Under the pieces are notes generated by a model. That model saw only the letters and a list, made by a program, of their open reading frames with translations. It was not told the DNA's origin and did not search any database. Made by a program: the position numbers and the translations under genes. This document shows, piece after piece, positions 40,592 through 49,361 of a DNA stretch of 64,000 nucleotides (positions are counted from its first letter, which is position 1; each line of letters begins with the position of its first letter). The stretch covers positions 103,039 through 167,038 of the forward strand of contig NZ_CADFEJ010000016.1 of NCBI RefSeq assembly GCF_902833055.1, given 5' to 3'. This DNA comes from Burkholderia territorii. GTDB lineage: Bacteria > Pseudomonadota > Gammaproteobacteria > Burkholderiales > Burkholderiaceae.

Positions 40592-41776
40592 TCACGCCGA
40601 CACCGAGCGGTATACGGCGCAAGTTTTCTCGACCGTTGCGGACCACGTAAATTCGGCCGCCCGGCACAACCCCTTGGCGACCAGCTCGCTACGCAGAGAC
40701 TCGCCGTCCAACATGCGCTCGAGACCGTCCGCAATGGCGTCGACAGCATATGGATCGACTTCCCATGCCGCTCCGCCGGCAACCTCGGGCAACGAAGTGA
40801 CGTTCGACGTCAGCACTGGCACACCGCTCGCCATCGCTTCCGCGACCGGTAGACCGAATCCTTCGTAAAGCGATGGGTAAGCAAATATCGCCGCCGATGC
40901 AAACAACTGCACGAGATCGCTACGCGACACATAGCCGGGCGCGACCAATTGACCCGCCTTTGCCAGTGGCTCAATTTCGCGCATCAACGCAGAATTCATC
41001 CAACCGTCGGCACCAATCAACACAAGAGGGAACGCTTGACGGAACGCAACCGGCAGGCGCGAGAACGCCTCAACAAGACGGTGAAGGTTTTTCCGCGGCT
41101 GAAGCGTGCACACCGACAGGACGAAGCCCCGGTAGCGCAATCCAAAACGTGATAGCGCTGGCCCGCATTCATCCTCGCCCCGAGGCTTAAAACAGGACTC
41201 CACACCAAGATGGATCGCGGTCACCTTGTCGTCCGGCAGACCGTATATCTCGTGAATCGCCTGCTTCGTGTAGTGGCTCACTGCAATCACGGCCTGCGCC
41301 TGCTCCAGAGTCCGGGGGATTCCGTCGTCCAAGTATTTAATGGCGACTTTGGGATGAAATTCCGGATACCGGCAATGCGATAGATCGTGAATCGTCACTA
41401 CGGTCGGTCCGCGATACCGGGACGCGATGAAATTCGTCTCGTGGTAGATGTAGCCACGCGCGGCGAAGTCATCACGCGGCCGCGCCGAAGCCAATCCTCT
41501 GAGCAATGTGCGCATTTCATAGGCGCCAGGGACATTCCGTCCCGCACGAATCGCTGATGCCAGCGGCCCGCGAGTGATCCGAGCCGCCTTTCTTAGCGCG
41601 GCGTGGTCGCACACCAATTCGTCGAGACGACCGCCCTCGTATACCTTCGCGCCGATCCATCCTGCCAGAGCTTCGACGTCCCGTTGCGTTCGCAGTCCTT
41701 CCAGCAAATGCTGGGTGTAGTAGCCGACACCGCTTCTCGGAGGCCGCAGCGAATTGAGATCAAAAACGAGCTTCAT
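40592..41776 (-). CDS. O-antigen glycosyltransferase (GT4, WbpY-like)
   Basis: A 394-residue GT-B glycosyltransferase. The start is the ATG at 41776 (MKLVFDLNSLRPPRSGVGYYTQHLLEGL); the frame extends upstream without homology. ETNFIASRYRGPTVVTIHDLSHCRYPEFHP, VCTLQPRKNLHRLVEAF and YPSLYEGFGLPVAEAMASGVPVLTSNVTSLPEV are the acceptor- and donor-side signatures. It resembles D-rhamnosyl/mannosyl transferases such as WbpY; with manC in the next operon, GDP-mannose or a derived sugar is a plausible donor. First gene of the minus-strand operon toward wbiI. Confidence 0.82.
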   Translation of the reverse strand: MKLVFDLNSLRPPRSGVGYYTQHLLEGLRTQRDVEALAGWIGAKVYEGGRLDELVCDHAALRKAARITRGPLASAIRAGRNVPGAYEMRTLLRGLASARPRDDFAARGYIYHETNFIASRYRGPTVVTIHDLSHCRYPEFHPKVAIKYLDDGIPRTLEQAQAVIAVSHYTKQAIHEIYGLPDDKVTAIHLGVESCFKPRGEDECGPALSRFGLRYRGFVLSVCTLQPRKNLHRLVEAFSRLPVAFRQAFPLVLIGADGWMNSALMREIEPLAKAGQLVAPGYVSRSDLVQLFASAAIFAYPSLYEGFGLPVAEAMASGVPVLTSNVTSLPEVAGGAAWEVDPYAVDAIADGLERMLDGESLRSELVAKGLCRAAEFTWSATVEKTCAVYRSVSA

Positions 41777-42341
41777 GCGGTCCACTAACGATTGGTAAGA
41801 CTGTTTGGGTTCTGTCTGGGGCGGCACTTGGACTACCGGCCGCGCTCCTCGATCGCGAGATCCTCGTCGCACCGCAGCCCACAATGGATTCTGCCGCGAG
41901 GGAACCAGAGCATCTGCAATACGGATGCCATATCAAGGTACCCGAGCCACGGACGGGGGGCGATAGCTTACCATTCGACTGTCCTGAAACGCGCGCCCGA
42001 CGATCGGCCTACGCGCCTCACCACCCTTACCTCCCGCGCCACGCCGGGCCCGAGTCATCGCGCGGTGACACCTGGGCTTACGCACCGTGCCGGTTCAGGC
42101 TTGAAACGGCGCGATTGTTCGTCAAATGGAGTCAATGATCGCGAGGGTGCACGTCCTGGTCAAACGCTGACGCCGAAGCCGACAAGGCGATTCGGTGTGG
42201 CTCACTGGGGGGGCCGGACCAGGCTCGCCGCTGTTGGCGGGCAACAAAATTTGTAACCTATTGTCCTGGATGGAGCGGGGAGCACAAGAATCTCGGCTAG
42301 AATCGCTCATTGCACCATAGATTTCTGCCGCTTAAGTTCAC
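41777..42341. other. 565-base non-coding region between divergent O-antigen operons
   Basis: Lies between the GT4 gene (minus, start 41776) and manC (plus, 42342). I see no gene. A TAGAAT at 42298-42303 could be a -10 for manC, without a good -35. A G7 run occurs at 42206-42212. No JUMPstart/ops element, insertion-sequence end or tRNA was found. Confidence 0.5.
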
Positions 42342-43790
42342 ATGAGCATAGTTCCCATCATTATCTGCGGTGGCGCGGGCACCCGTCTTTGGCCGGTCTC
42401 GCGTGAAGCGTTTCCAAAACCTCTGCTCAAGCTGGCGGACGGTCAATCACTCCTGCAAAAGACCTACCTCCGCGCGTGCGGCATCCCTGGGGTCGAGGAA
42501 ATCGTCTTCGTCACGAATCGCGATACATACTTCCTGACCAAGGACGAATGCGCTGAAGTTCGCCACGAAGCCGTCAAGATGGGGTTCGTACTCGAACCGG
42601 TGTCGCGCAACACGGCGGCGGCGATCGAGGCAGCAGCGTTGGTCGTGCGTGAGCGCCATGGTCCGGAGGCGATCATGCTCGTGATGCCGGCGGACCATCT
42701 GATCAACGATCTCGCAGCCTTCAATGCGGCGGTCCAACAGGCATCGGACGCAGCAGGCACCGGCAAGGTCGTGGCGTTCGGCGTCAAGCCGACCCGCGCT
42801 GAAACAGGCTTCGGCTATATCCAATACGAACGCGGCGCACATGAAAACACCAGCGCGCGCGACATCGTCAGCTTCGTCGAAAAACCAAACGCCGAAGTGG
42901 CCGCAAGGCTGGCAAGCGACGGTCAGCACGCGTGGAACGCGGGCATTTTCTGTTTCGCTGCCCAGACGATGCTCGACGAAATGGAAACGCTGGCGCCCGA
43001 CGTTGCCGAACCGGTCCGGGAGGCCATTCCCGACGGAAGCTGGGCGTCGACCGACGAGGATTACGTCGTGGAACTCACGCGCACCGCGTTCGAGACAGCA
43101 AAGGACATCTCTATCGACTACGCCGTGATGGAGCGCACGAACAAGGCAGCGGTCGTGCCGTGCGACATCGGGTGGAGCGACATTGGATCCTGGCTTGCTA
43201 TCAGCGACCTGAGCCAACCAGACGATCGAGGAAACCGGATCGACGGTGCCGCCCTTCTGCACGACACGTCGAACTGCTATTTCCGCTCCGAAGACCGCTT
43301 GATCGGCGCCGTGGGCGTCGAGGATCTAGTGGTCGTGGACACGCCGGACGCACTGCTGATCGCCCGGCGCGACCGCGCACAAGACGTCAAACAGATTGTC
43401 TCCCAACTGAAGCAGTCCAACCACGACGCCTATCGGATTCATCGGACGGTTCATCGACCGTGGGGCACGTATACAGTGCTCGAAGAGGGCGACCGCTTCA
43501 AGATGAAGCGCATCGTCGTCAAACCCGGCGCGTCGCTGTCGTTGCAGATGCATCACCATCGCAGCGAGCACTGGATCGTTGTGCGCGGATGTGCAGATGT
43601 CGTCAATGGTGAACGCGTTATTTCGCTGCAACCTAACGAGTCGACATACATTCCGGCCGGGCACAAGCATCGTCTGATTAACCCGGGGGTCGTCGATCTC
43701 GTACTCATCGAAGTGCAGTGCGGCGAATATCTCGGAGAAGACGATATCGTCCGCTTCGAGGACGTCTACGGACGGGCGCCTGCAACCTGA
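42342..43790 (+). CDS. manC: Mannose-1-P guanylyltransferase/mannose-6-P isomerase
   Basis: A 482-residue bifunctional type II PMI-GMP. The N-terminal domain has the nucleotidyltransferase signature IICGGAGTRLWPVSREAFPKPLLKL and FVEKPNAEVA; the C-terminal cupin has MKRIVVKPGASLSLQMHHHRSEHWIVVRG with the metal-binding His. It makes GDP-mannose using mannose-1-P from the mutase at 29518. First gene of the plus-strand trio with a GT4 and a sulfotransferase. No gmd/rmd is present in the window, so D-rhamnose synthesis cannot be claimed. Confidence 0.95.
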   Translation: MSIVPIIICGGAGTRLWPVSREAFPKPLLKLADGQSLLQKTYLRACGIPGVEEIVFVTNRDTYFLTKDECAEVRHEAVKMGFVLEPVSRNTAAAIEAAALVVRERHGPEAIMLVMPADHLINDLAAFNAAVQQASDAAGTGKVVAFGVKPTRAETGFGYIQYERGAHENTSARDIVSFVEKPNAEVAARLASDGQHAWNAGIFCFAAQTMLDEMETLAPDVAEPVREAIPDGSWASTDEDYVVELTRTAFETAKDISIDYAVMERTNKAAVVPCDIGWSDIGSWLAISDLSQPDDRGNRIDGAALLHDTSNCYFRSEDRLIGAVGVEDLVVVDTPDALLIARRDRAQDVKQIVSQLKQSNHDAYRIHRTVHRPWGTYTVLEEGDRFKMKRIVVKPGASLSLQMHHHRSEHWIVVRGCADVVNGERVISLQPNESTYIPAGHKHRLINPGVVDLVLIEVQCGEYLGEDDIVRFEDVYGRAPAT

Positions 43791-43811
43791 CACCAAATGG
43801 TGCAATGCCCA

Positions 43812-43836
43812 AGGGGGCGATATGAAGTCGCCCCCT
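43812..43836 (+). terminator. Hairpin after manC
   Basis: AGGGGGCGA / TCGCCCCCT, a 9-bp stem with a 7-base loop, 21 bases past the manC stop; only a weak T run (GTTT) follows. May attenuate transcription into the next gene. Confidence 0.5.
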
Positions 43837-43869
43837 GCCGTTTGCGCTCCTGTGGTGACCTGACGCGAT

Positions 43870-44976
43870 ATGCACGTTTTACATTTCTACAAAACCTACC
43901 GCCCCGACTCGATGGGAGGGGTAGAAGAACTAATCGGCCAGGTATGCTCGGGCGCCAGTAAGCAGGGAATCACCAGTGAAGTCCTGACCGTTAGCACGGA
44001 CACGACTTCTGTGGACTTTGGCGACCATGTTCACCATCGAGCCAAGGTGAACATCCAGATTGCCTCGTCTCCTTTCTCGATTGCGGCATTCCAGCGCTTT
44101 GCCGAACTGGCTCGACGAGCCGATGTCATCCATTACCACTTTCCGTGGCCTTTCATGGATGTCGTGCATTTCGCCACGCGTTGCCGGAAACCATCGGTCG
44201 TCACATATCACGCTGACATCACACGGCAGAAGGTTCTGCTCCAGGCTTACAAACCCCTGCAGGGACGCTTTCTGCGTGACGTCGATCGGATTGTTGCGAC
44301 GTCGCCCAACTACCTTGAGACAAGCCCCGTATTGCGTCAATTCAAGGACAAGGTTGACGTTATTCCTATTGGCCTCGATGAAACTCTCTACCCTGCGATC
44401 GACCCCGAACGAGTCGCCTACTGGCGCAACCGCGTAGGATCGAAATTTTTCCTGTTTGTTGGCAATTTGCGCTACTACAAGGGTCTGCACATCCTGCTGG
44501 ACGCGCTCGTCAATACGTCGATGAAAGTGGTGATTGTCGGAGCCGGGCCTGTCGAAGGTGAACTCAAGGCCCATGCCGCGCGGCTTGGGCTCGGCGACCG
44601 CGCAGTATTTGTTGGCGCCGTATCTGACGAAGACAAGGTTGCCCTTCTGAGCATGTGCCACGGACTCACGTTTCCGTCGCACCTCCGAGCAGAGGCATTC
44701 GGTATCTCGCTCGTCGAAGGCGCAATGTTCGGCAAGGCATTGATTTCCACCGAGATTGGCACTGGCACCTCGTACGTGAATATCGCTGGCAGGACAGGAC
44801 TCGTTGTTCCTCCAAGCAATCCCGCAGCCCTGCGCGCTGCAATGACCACGCTGTGGAACGATTCCGACTTAGCTGCAACTCTTGGTAAACATGCACGCGA
44901 GCGATTCGAGCAAAATCTGACTGCCGGACAGATGATCGATCGCTACGTCGATCTTTACCATCGATTGTCCCGGTAA
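43870..44976 (+). CDS. O-antigen glycosyltransferase (GT4, WbpZ-like)
   Basis: A 368-residue GT-B enzyme. MHVLHFYKTYRPDSMGGVEELIGQVC is the acceptor-side glycine loop, VIHYHFPWPFMD and VTYHADI follow, and the donor site reads FVGNLRYYKGLHILLDAL, PSHLRAEAFGISLVEGAMFGKALISTEIGTGTSY with the E-x7-E motif. Resembles WbpZ/WbdB-type mannosyl or D-rhamnosyl transferases, fitting its place after manC. Base composition is visibly more AT-rich than the ogc genes. About 50 bases separate it from the sulfotransferase gene. Confidence 0.85.
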   Translation: MHVLHFYKTYRPDSMGGVEELIGQVCSGASKQGITSEVLTVSTDTTSVDFGDHVHHRAKVNIQIASSPFSIAAFQRFAELARRADVIHYHFPWPFMDVVHFATRCRKPSVVTYHADITRQKVLLQAYKPLQGRFLRDVDRIVATSPNYLETSPVLRQFKDKVDVIPIGLDETLYPAIDPERVAYWRNRVGSKFFLFVGNLRYYKGLHILLDALVNTSMKVVIVGAGPVEGELKAHAARLGLGDRAVFVGAVSDEDKVALLSMCHGLTFPSHLRAEAFGISLVEGAMFGKALISTEIGTGTSYVNIAGRTGLVVPPSNPAALRAAMTTLWNDSDLAATLGKHARERFEQNLTAGQMIDRYVDLYHRLSR

Positions 44977-45023
44977 CGGCGCGACAGGCGACGACGGAAA
45001 TTCCGCTGCGGCCGAGTCGCCTT

Positions 45024-45926
45024 GTGATGATCATTTCTCTTGCAAGCACGCAAACGATGTCGCAGCGCATTGATAAAACGACGCTCCTGAGCCGGCTGGA
45101 ACACGCCGGCATAAATCGAACCTTTACGATTGCGTTTACTCCCCGCTGTGGCAGCACGGTCTTGTCTAATGCGTTGACCAGTGCTCACCTTGGGCGGCCG
45201 ACCGAGTATTTCCAGTACCCCTACTCCGAACAGTCGCCATTTGGCATCACGCCCGGGGAACGATTCGAAGAAGATTTTGAAACGCTGATACTCGATCGAA
45301 GTGTCAATGGTATTTTCGGCTCGAAAATCATGCACGATCATCGTGCGCATCTCGATGACTGGTTGGCAACCAGCGTTCACGGCTACGCGACGTTGGACGA
45401 TATTTTACCCAATCACAGATGGATTTATATCCGGCGAGAAAATTCGATCAAGCAAGCCGTATCCCTCTACATTGCGGATGAAACGGGTGTATGGCACATG
45501 CCGACATGCAGTGACTCGGATACATCTACACCGAAAGTTCGATACGACTTCTTCGCGATTCTGACGAAGCTGATGATGCTTTTGTCGCATGAGGCTAACT
45601 GGGAAGCCTATTTCGATAAGACAGGCATTCGGCCGCTGCGTATGACGTACGAATCGCTGATAGCTTCGCCGTCCCAGTTCTTCACGGAATTGGCCGATCA
45701 TCTCGGCGTTCCTGCCGACGCGATAGCCAGCGCCCATTTGAGCCGCAATGGGGGGCTGAACAAGATATCCGACCGGATGAGTGACGTGTATCGAGACATC
45801 CGTGAACGATTTACGGAAGATTTTCTCGATATCGGACGTCGCGATAACCGAGCGAAGCTCGGCGCCGGCCTAGATCGCTGGGTCGATTTCTTCGGCAACC
45901 AGCGTTGGCGCACCGATGACTCTTAA
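45024..45926 (+). CDS. Stf0-family sulfotransferase
   Basis: A 300-residue cytoplasmic PAPS-dependent sulfotransferase of the Stf0 (trehalose 2-sulfotransferase-like) type. The 5'-phosphosulfate loop is FTIAFTPRCGSTVLSNAL near residue 35, followed by GRPTEYFQYP, FGSKIMHDH, and the 3'-phosphate-binding stretch YIRRENSIKQAVSLYIADETGVWH; MTYESLIASP is a further family mark. Start at 45024 or 45027, or ATG 45057 (MSQRIDKTTLL). It is the last gene of the manC trio and convergent with an acyltransferase. Transfer of sulfate to the lipid-linked O-antigen or an outer sugar is inferred from context. Confidence 0.82.
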   Translation: MMIISLASTQTMSQRIDKTTLLSRLEHAGINRTFTIAFTPRCGSTVLSNALTSAHLGRPTEYFQYPYSEQSPFGITPGERFEEDFETLILDRSVNGIFGSKIMHDHRAHLDDWLATSVHGYATLDDILPNHRWIYIRRENSIKQAVSLYIADETGVWHMPTCSDSDTSTPKVRYDFFAILTKLMMLLSHEANWEAYFDKTGIRPLRMTYESLIASPSQFFTELADHLGVPADAIASAHLSRNGGLNKISDRMSDVYRDIRERFTEDFLDIGRRDNRAKLGAGLDRWVDFFGNQRWRTDDS

Positions 45927-45984
45927 AAACGAAATATCTGCTGGTGCGTGGTTATTCCGCGGTAGACACGATACCTGTCTATGC

Positions 45985-47139
45985 TCACCCTCTCGCACCA
46001 TTGACCATCGACCGCGTCCGGTCCATGGGTGGCTCGGCAAGAAAGAGTTGCCGCCATGAATCGACACTCCTGAACTCCACGAAACGATACGTCATCGCGG
46101 AAAGAAATACCGTCGCCCCAATAAAGCACGCGATACGTACCGCACCTGCTCCGCCGACATCGATCTGCAACGCGCGCAATATCGGCAGATGCCAAAGATA
46201 GACGCTGTAGCATCCCATGCCGAGGACCTGCAGTAGGCGGGAACGCAGAAGTCTTGCAAACAGTGACCCATGGCTCAGTGCGGTAACCACGAACAACGCC
46301 AACGCGATGTCGAGTACGTTGTTCAGGAGGGCCGTCCATTCGGCGGGAATCCGCTTGTCGAAGCATCCGGCAAAACCCCAGGACGCCACGGCAAGCAATG
46401 CAGTCGCAGCGAGGGGCAGAATACGGCAACCACTCAGCCATCGTCCGTCCACATAAGAACGCGCGAGCCACATGCCAATAACAAACTCATCGAGTCGACC
46501 GATGAGAAGCGCATCGATGACCCAATCTGGTCCGAAAAACACCGGGTAGTAAATTCTCCGGAGCAACCTGACGCACAACGAGAGAAAAATTGTAAGGCCG
46601 AGCAGTCGCGTCAACCCGACCCGCTCCGCAATCGCGACCAGGAGTGGAAATATCAGACTGAACATGACTTCCGCTCCGACGGACCAGAGCGCCCAGTTCG
46701 AAAATGGCGAGAATGTATCCGGGAAAAACGGAAACGTAAAAGTCAGACACCGTACGATCTCGTGGATCGCATGTTCGTTTGCATTGGCAAATTGACCGCT
46801 CAGAGCAAACGTCGCCACCACGACAAAAAAATAAAGCGGCATCAGGCGAAGAAAACGATGCCTGTAGAAGTGAACGATCTCTTCGCGCCGGGTGAAGCGC
46901 CGTTTGTCTGCCGCATACGGCAAATAAAGCACGAAACCGGAAAGGATGAAGAACAGGTTGACACCCATCCATCCATTCCACAGTATCGCTTCAGTGGGCA
47001 TACCAAATAGGCTTGGCGGCGCCGGAACAAGAACAAAGCTCAAGTGATGCCAGACCACTGCAAGAATGGCAATTCCGCGTAGTCCGTTGAGCTCGGCCAC
47101 GCGAGAGATTTCAACTCGGTGCTCAGAAACAGCGGCCAT
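45985..47139 (-). CDS. Acyltransferase-3 family membrane O-acyltransferase
   Basis: A 384-residue polytopic acyltransferase-3 (AT3) protein with about ten membrane segments. The N-terminal RVAELNGLRGIAILAVVWHHL carries the catalytic-type Arg and His, and GWMGVNLFFILSGFVLYLPY follows. AT3 proteins move acyl groups, usually acetyl, across the inner membrane onto periplasmic glycans. No SGNH domain is attached, unlike its neighbour at 47228, so it either works alone or with a partner. Last gene of the long minus-strand operon. Confidence 0.85.
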   Translation of the reverse strand: MAAVSEHRVEISRVAELNGLRGIAILAVVWHHLSFVLVPAPPSLFGMPTEAILWNGWMGVNLFFILSGFVLYLPYAADKRRFTRREEIVHFYRHRFLRLMPLYFFVVVATFALSGQFANANEHAIHEIVRCLTFTFPFFPDTFSPFSNWALWSVGAEVMFSLIFPLLVAIAERVGLTRLLGLTIFLSLCVRLLRRIYYPVFFGPDWVIDALLIGRLDEFVIGMWLARSYVDGRWLSGCRILPLAATALLAVASWGFAGCFDKRIPAEWTALLNNVLDIALALFVVTALSHGSLFARLLRSRLLQVLGMGCYSVYLWHLPILRALQIDVGGAGAVRIACFIGATVFLSAMTYRFVEFRSVDSWRQLFLAEPPMDRTRSMVNGARG

Positions 47140-47168
47140 GGTTTTCGTCGATCGCCCTTTGTCGCTAC

Positions 47169-47204
47169 GTCACGCATATTGCATGTATCTGCAATATGCG
47201 TGAC
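47169..47204. repeat. Perfect 15-bp inverted repeat between acyltransferase genes
   Basis: GTCACGCATATTGCA (47169-47183) and its exact complement TGCAATATGCGTGAC (47190-47204) with a 6-base loop TGTATC. Neither side is followed by a T run. It lies 29 bases before the start of the 45985 gene and 23 bases past the stop of the 47228 gene. Confidence 0.85.
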
Positions 47205-47227
47205 CCAAATTCGCCGCCTCGATCTTA

Positions 47228-49291
47228 TTACAACAACTTCAACATAAGTGATTCGAAGCTGGGCAGCACACGCAAATTGCCATATCCGCTGATGTGATCG
47301 CCGTCGAAGAACAGCGGTTTCTTGCCGTCATACGCCGAGCACGTTCTATCCGAACACAGCGTCGGCAACGGATCCCACGTATATACATTCGGCACCTTCG
47401 CTTCCATCTGTGCATACGATTGAAGAATCGGCGCTCGCATCTCGTCGATTTCGCTGCGGTCGATCAACGGACCGCGCTCGCAAATTGGATTGTGTCGATT
47501 GAACCAATCCGAGCAACGATATGGAACCATGCGGAAGATCGGCTTTGGCGCTTCCAGCACAACTTTTCCACCATGCCTCTCTATCTCTTGCAGTATCGGA
47601 ATGGCCTCTTCGACTGACCGATTTCGACCTTTCACTGCCTCGTCACCAAACAACTGATTCCGTGCAGTTTCGTCGCCAAAGTACGCCCACTGATCGATCA
47701 TTCGGGGCAAACGCAACGAAGGCAAGAAAACTACGTCACCGGGCTGCAGCTTCGTCAACATGTCCTTCAATGCCGAATCGCCGTATTGATGGCAAACCGG
47801 GTTTCCATCCTCGCGCCACGGCTGCAAACTAAGAAACGGGCAACCGGCGTTGTTGTAAGCGTAAACCGTGACACCCGTCTGCACGACGAACTGCTTGAAC
47901 ATGCCCGAATAGGCCATCGCGTGAGAATCGCCAATCACGAAGATCCGATGCGCACTCTTCGCAGGAAGATCACAGTTCTTCCGCGCATAAACCCAGAGCT
48001 GTCCGCCCTGCACGTCCTGAGGCGCAACGTCGGTATGACAACCGGGGAAAGCAGGATTCGTATCTGTCCCGTACGGATACCAATCGTCTCCGTGTCTCGT
48101 CACCGTGCTCAAGGAAAATTTGGGCTGAGCTTCAGCCATCATAGACGACAGGCCCGCGCCGCCGATCATCAAGCAAAGTCCGCATCCGACGATGACGAGC
48201 CGTGGAATTCGCGTTGCCGACAATCCGTGGCGGAACGGTTCCTCAATGAAACGGTACGAGGCCATCGCAAGTGCAAACGTCAGCACGATGGCGCAAACGA
48301 TCGTGAGCACGGACTCAAGCCCGGCCGTCCAGCGCAGGACCACGTAAATCGGCCAGTGCCACAAATAGAGCGAATAGGAAATCCGTCCGACGAAGCGAGC
48401 CGGACCACTCTCAAGGACCGTCGAGATGAAGCCTGCATGCTCGCGACGATACAAGAATCCCAGCAAGCCGACCGTGCCGACCACTGGAATGATCGCACCC
48501 GGGAATGGATAGTGATCCGACTTCGAAGTCACGAGCCCAACCATCACGATCGCCAATGACACCCATGCCCCGATCTTGGTGCCCACGGTAGCAGGCGCTC
48601 GACTCGATTCGTCCGTGACGAACCCAGAGAGTATGAAACATTGGTACAGCAAAACGCCGGCGGCCAATTCCCAAAATCGACCGAAAATAAAGTAAAACGC
48701 CTGCGTTTGGTTTGCCTGCCCGAGCCAGTGCCCCCATACCAGCGATGCACCTAATCCCGCAGCAATCAGAATGACAGACAGATGCCGCCAGTTTTTTCGG
48801 GCAAGCCAGGCCCAGAATAAAAATGGAAAGGCGAGATAGAATTGCTCTTCAACGCCAAGCGACCAGGTATGCGTGTACGGATTGAATTCAGCGGTCGGAG
48901 AAAAGTAGTCGTTGCCGACCGAGCCCAAAATGAAATTGCTCAGGCCGAAGAACGCGTAGAGCCCGGTCTTTTGACTCTTATCACTTAGGTACGACGACGG
49001 GATGAACAGTGCTGAAACCAGCCCCGTCACAAGCAACACGACAATCAATGCGGGCAAGATTCGTCGCATCCGCCGTGCGTAGAACAGCAGCAAAAATCGC
49101 CCAATCGAGACCGAACCGAGATTCGCGACCGAGGAACTGACCACGAATCCGGAGATCACGAAAAAGATATCGACTCCCGAAAACCCACCAGGAAGCCAAT
49201 GTGCGTTCAGATGGAACAGCATGACGGACAACACCGCCAACGCACGCAGGCCGTCGATATATGGAAAATAGGCTGTCTTCGCACTCGCCAT
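47228..49291 (-). CDS. oafA: OafA-type acyltransferase with SGNH domain
   Basis: A 687-residue O-acetyltransferase. Residues 1-360 are the AT3 membrane domain (FPYIDGLRALAVLSVMLFHLNAHWLPGGFSGVDIFFVISGFVV), and the C-terminal SGNH domain starts about 430 with the block I motif FVIGDSHAMAYSG and ends with the catalytic pair in FFDGDHISGYGNL (Asp and His). Such fused AT3-SGNH enzymes acetylate O-antigen sugars in the periplasm. A pseudo-symmetric set of two overlapping hairpins lies just upstream (49313-49348). Confidence 0.9.
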   Translation of the reverse strand: MASAKTAYFPYIDGLRALAVLSVMLFHLNAHWLPGGFSGVDIFFVISGFVVSSSVANLGSVSIGRFLLLFYARRMRRILPALIVVLLVTGLVSALFIPSSYLSDKSQKTGLYAFFGLSNFILGSVGNDYFSPTAEFNPYTHTWSLGVEEQFYLAFPFLFWAWLARKNWRHLSVILIAAGLGASLVWGHWLGQANQTQAFYFIFGRFWELAAGVLLYQCFILSGFVTDESSRAPATVGTKIGAWVSLAIVMVGLVTSKSDHYPFPGAIIPVVGTVGLLGFLYRREHAGFISTVLESGPARFVGRISYSLYLWHWPIYVVLRWTAGLESVLTIVCAIVLTFALAMASYRFIEEPFRHGLSATRIPRLVIVGCGLCLMIGGAGLSSMMAEAQPKFSLSTVTRHGDDWYPYGTDTNPAFPGCHTDVAPQDVQGGQLWVYARKNCDLPAKSAHRIFVIGDSHAMAYSGMFKQFVVQTGVTVYAYNNAGCPFLSLQPWREDGNPVCHQYGDSALKDMLTKLQPGDVVFLPSLRLPRMIDQWAYFGDETARNQLFGDEAVKGRNRSVEEAIPILQEIERHGGKVVLEAPKPIFRMVPYRCSDWFNRHNPICERGPLIDRSEIDEMRAPILQSYAQMEAKVPNVYTWDPLPTLCSDRTCSAYDGKKPLFFDGDHISGYGNLRVLPSFESLMLKLL

Positions 49292-49312
49292 TGCTAGTTA
49301 TCTTGAAAATTA

Positions 49313-49348
49313 GACGCCCTTCATCACCGCCTGGGCGTCATCCCAGGC
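49313..49348 (-). promoter_or_regulatory. Two overlapping hairpins upstream of oafA-type gene
   Basis: On the minus strand GCCTGGG(49348-49342)/CCCAGGC(49335-49329) can pair, and GACGCCC(49339-49333)/GGGCGTC(49319-49313) can pair; the CCC segment is shared, so they exclude each other. The second is followed by TAATTTT. It resembles an attenuator-like switch. Confidence 0.4.
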
Positions 49349-49361
49349 AGGCCGCCTTGAA

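Noticed and set aside
41792..42256. 154-codon open frame in the gap between the O-antigen operons
   Set aside because: No ribosome site, no domain, Arg/Pro/Ser-rich and unlike neighbouring proteins; treated as non-coding.
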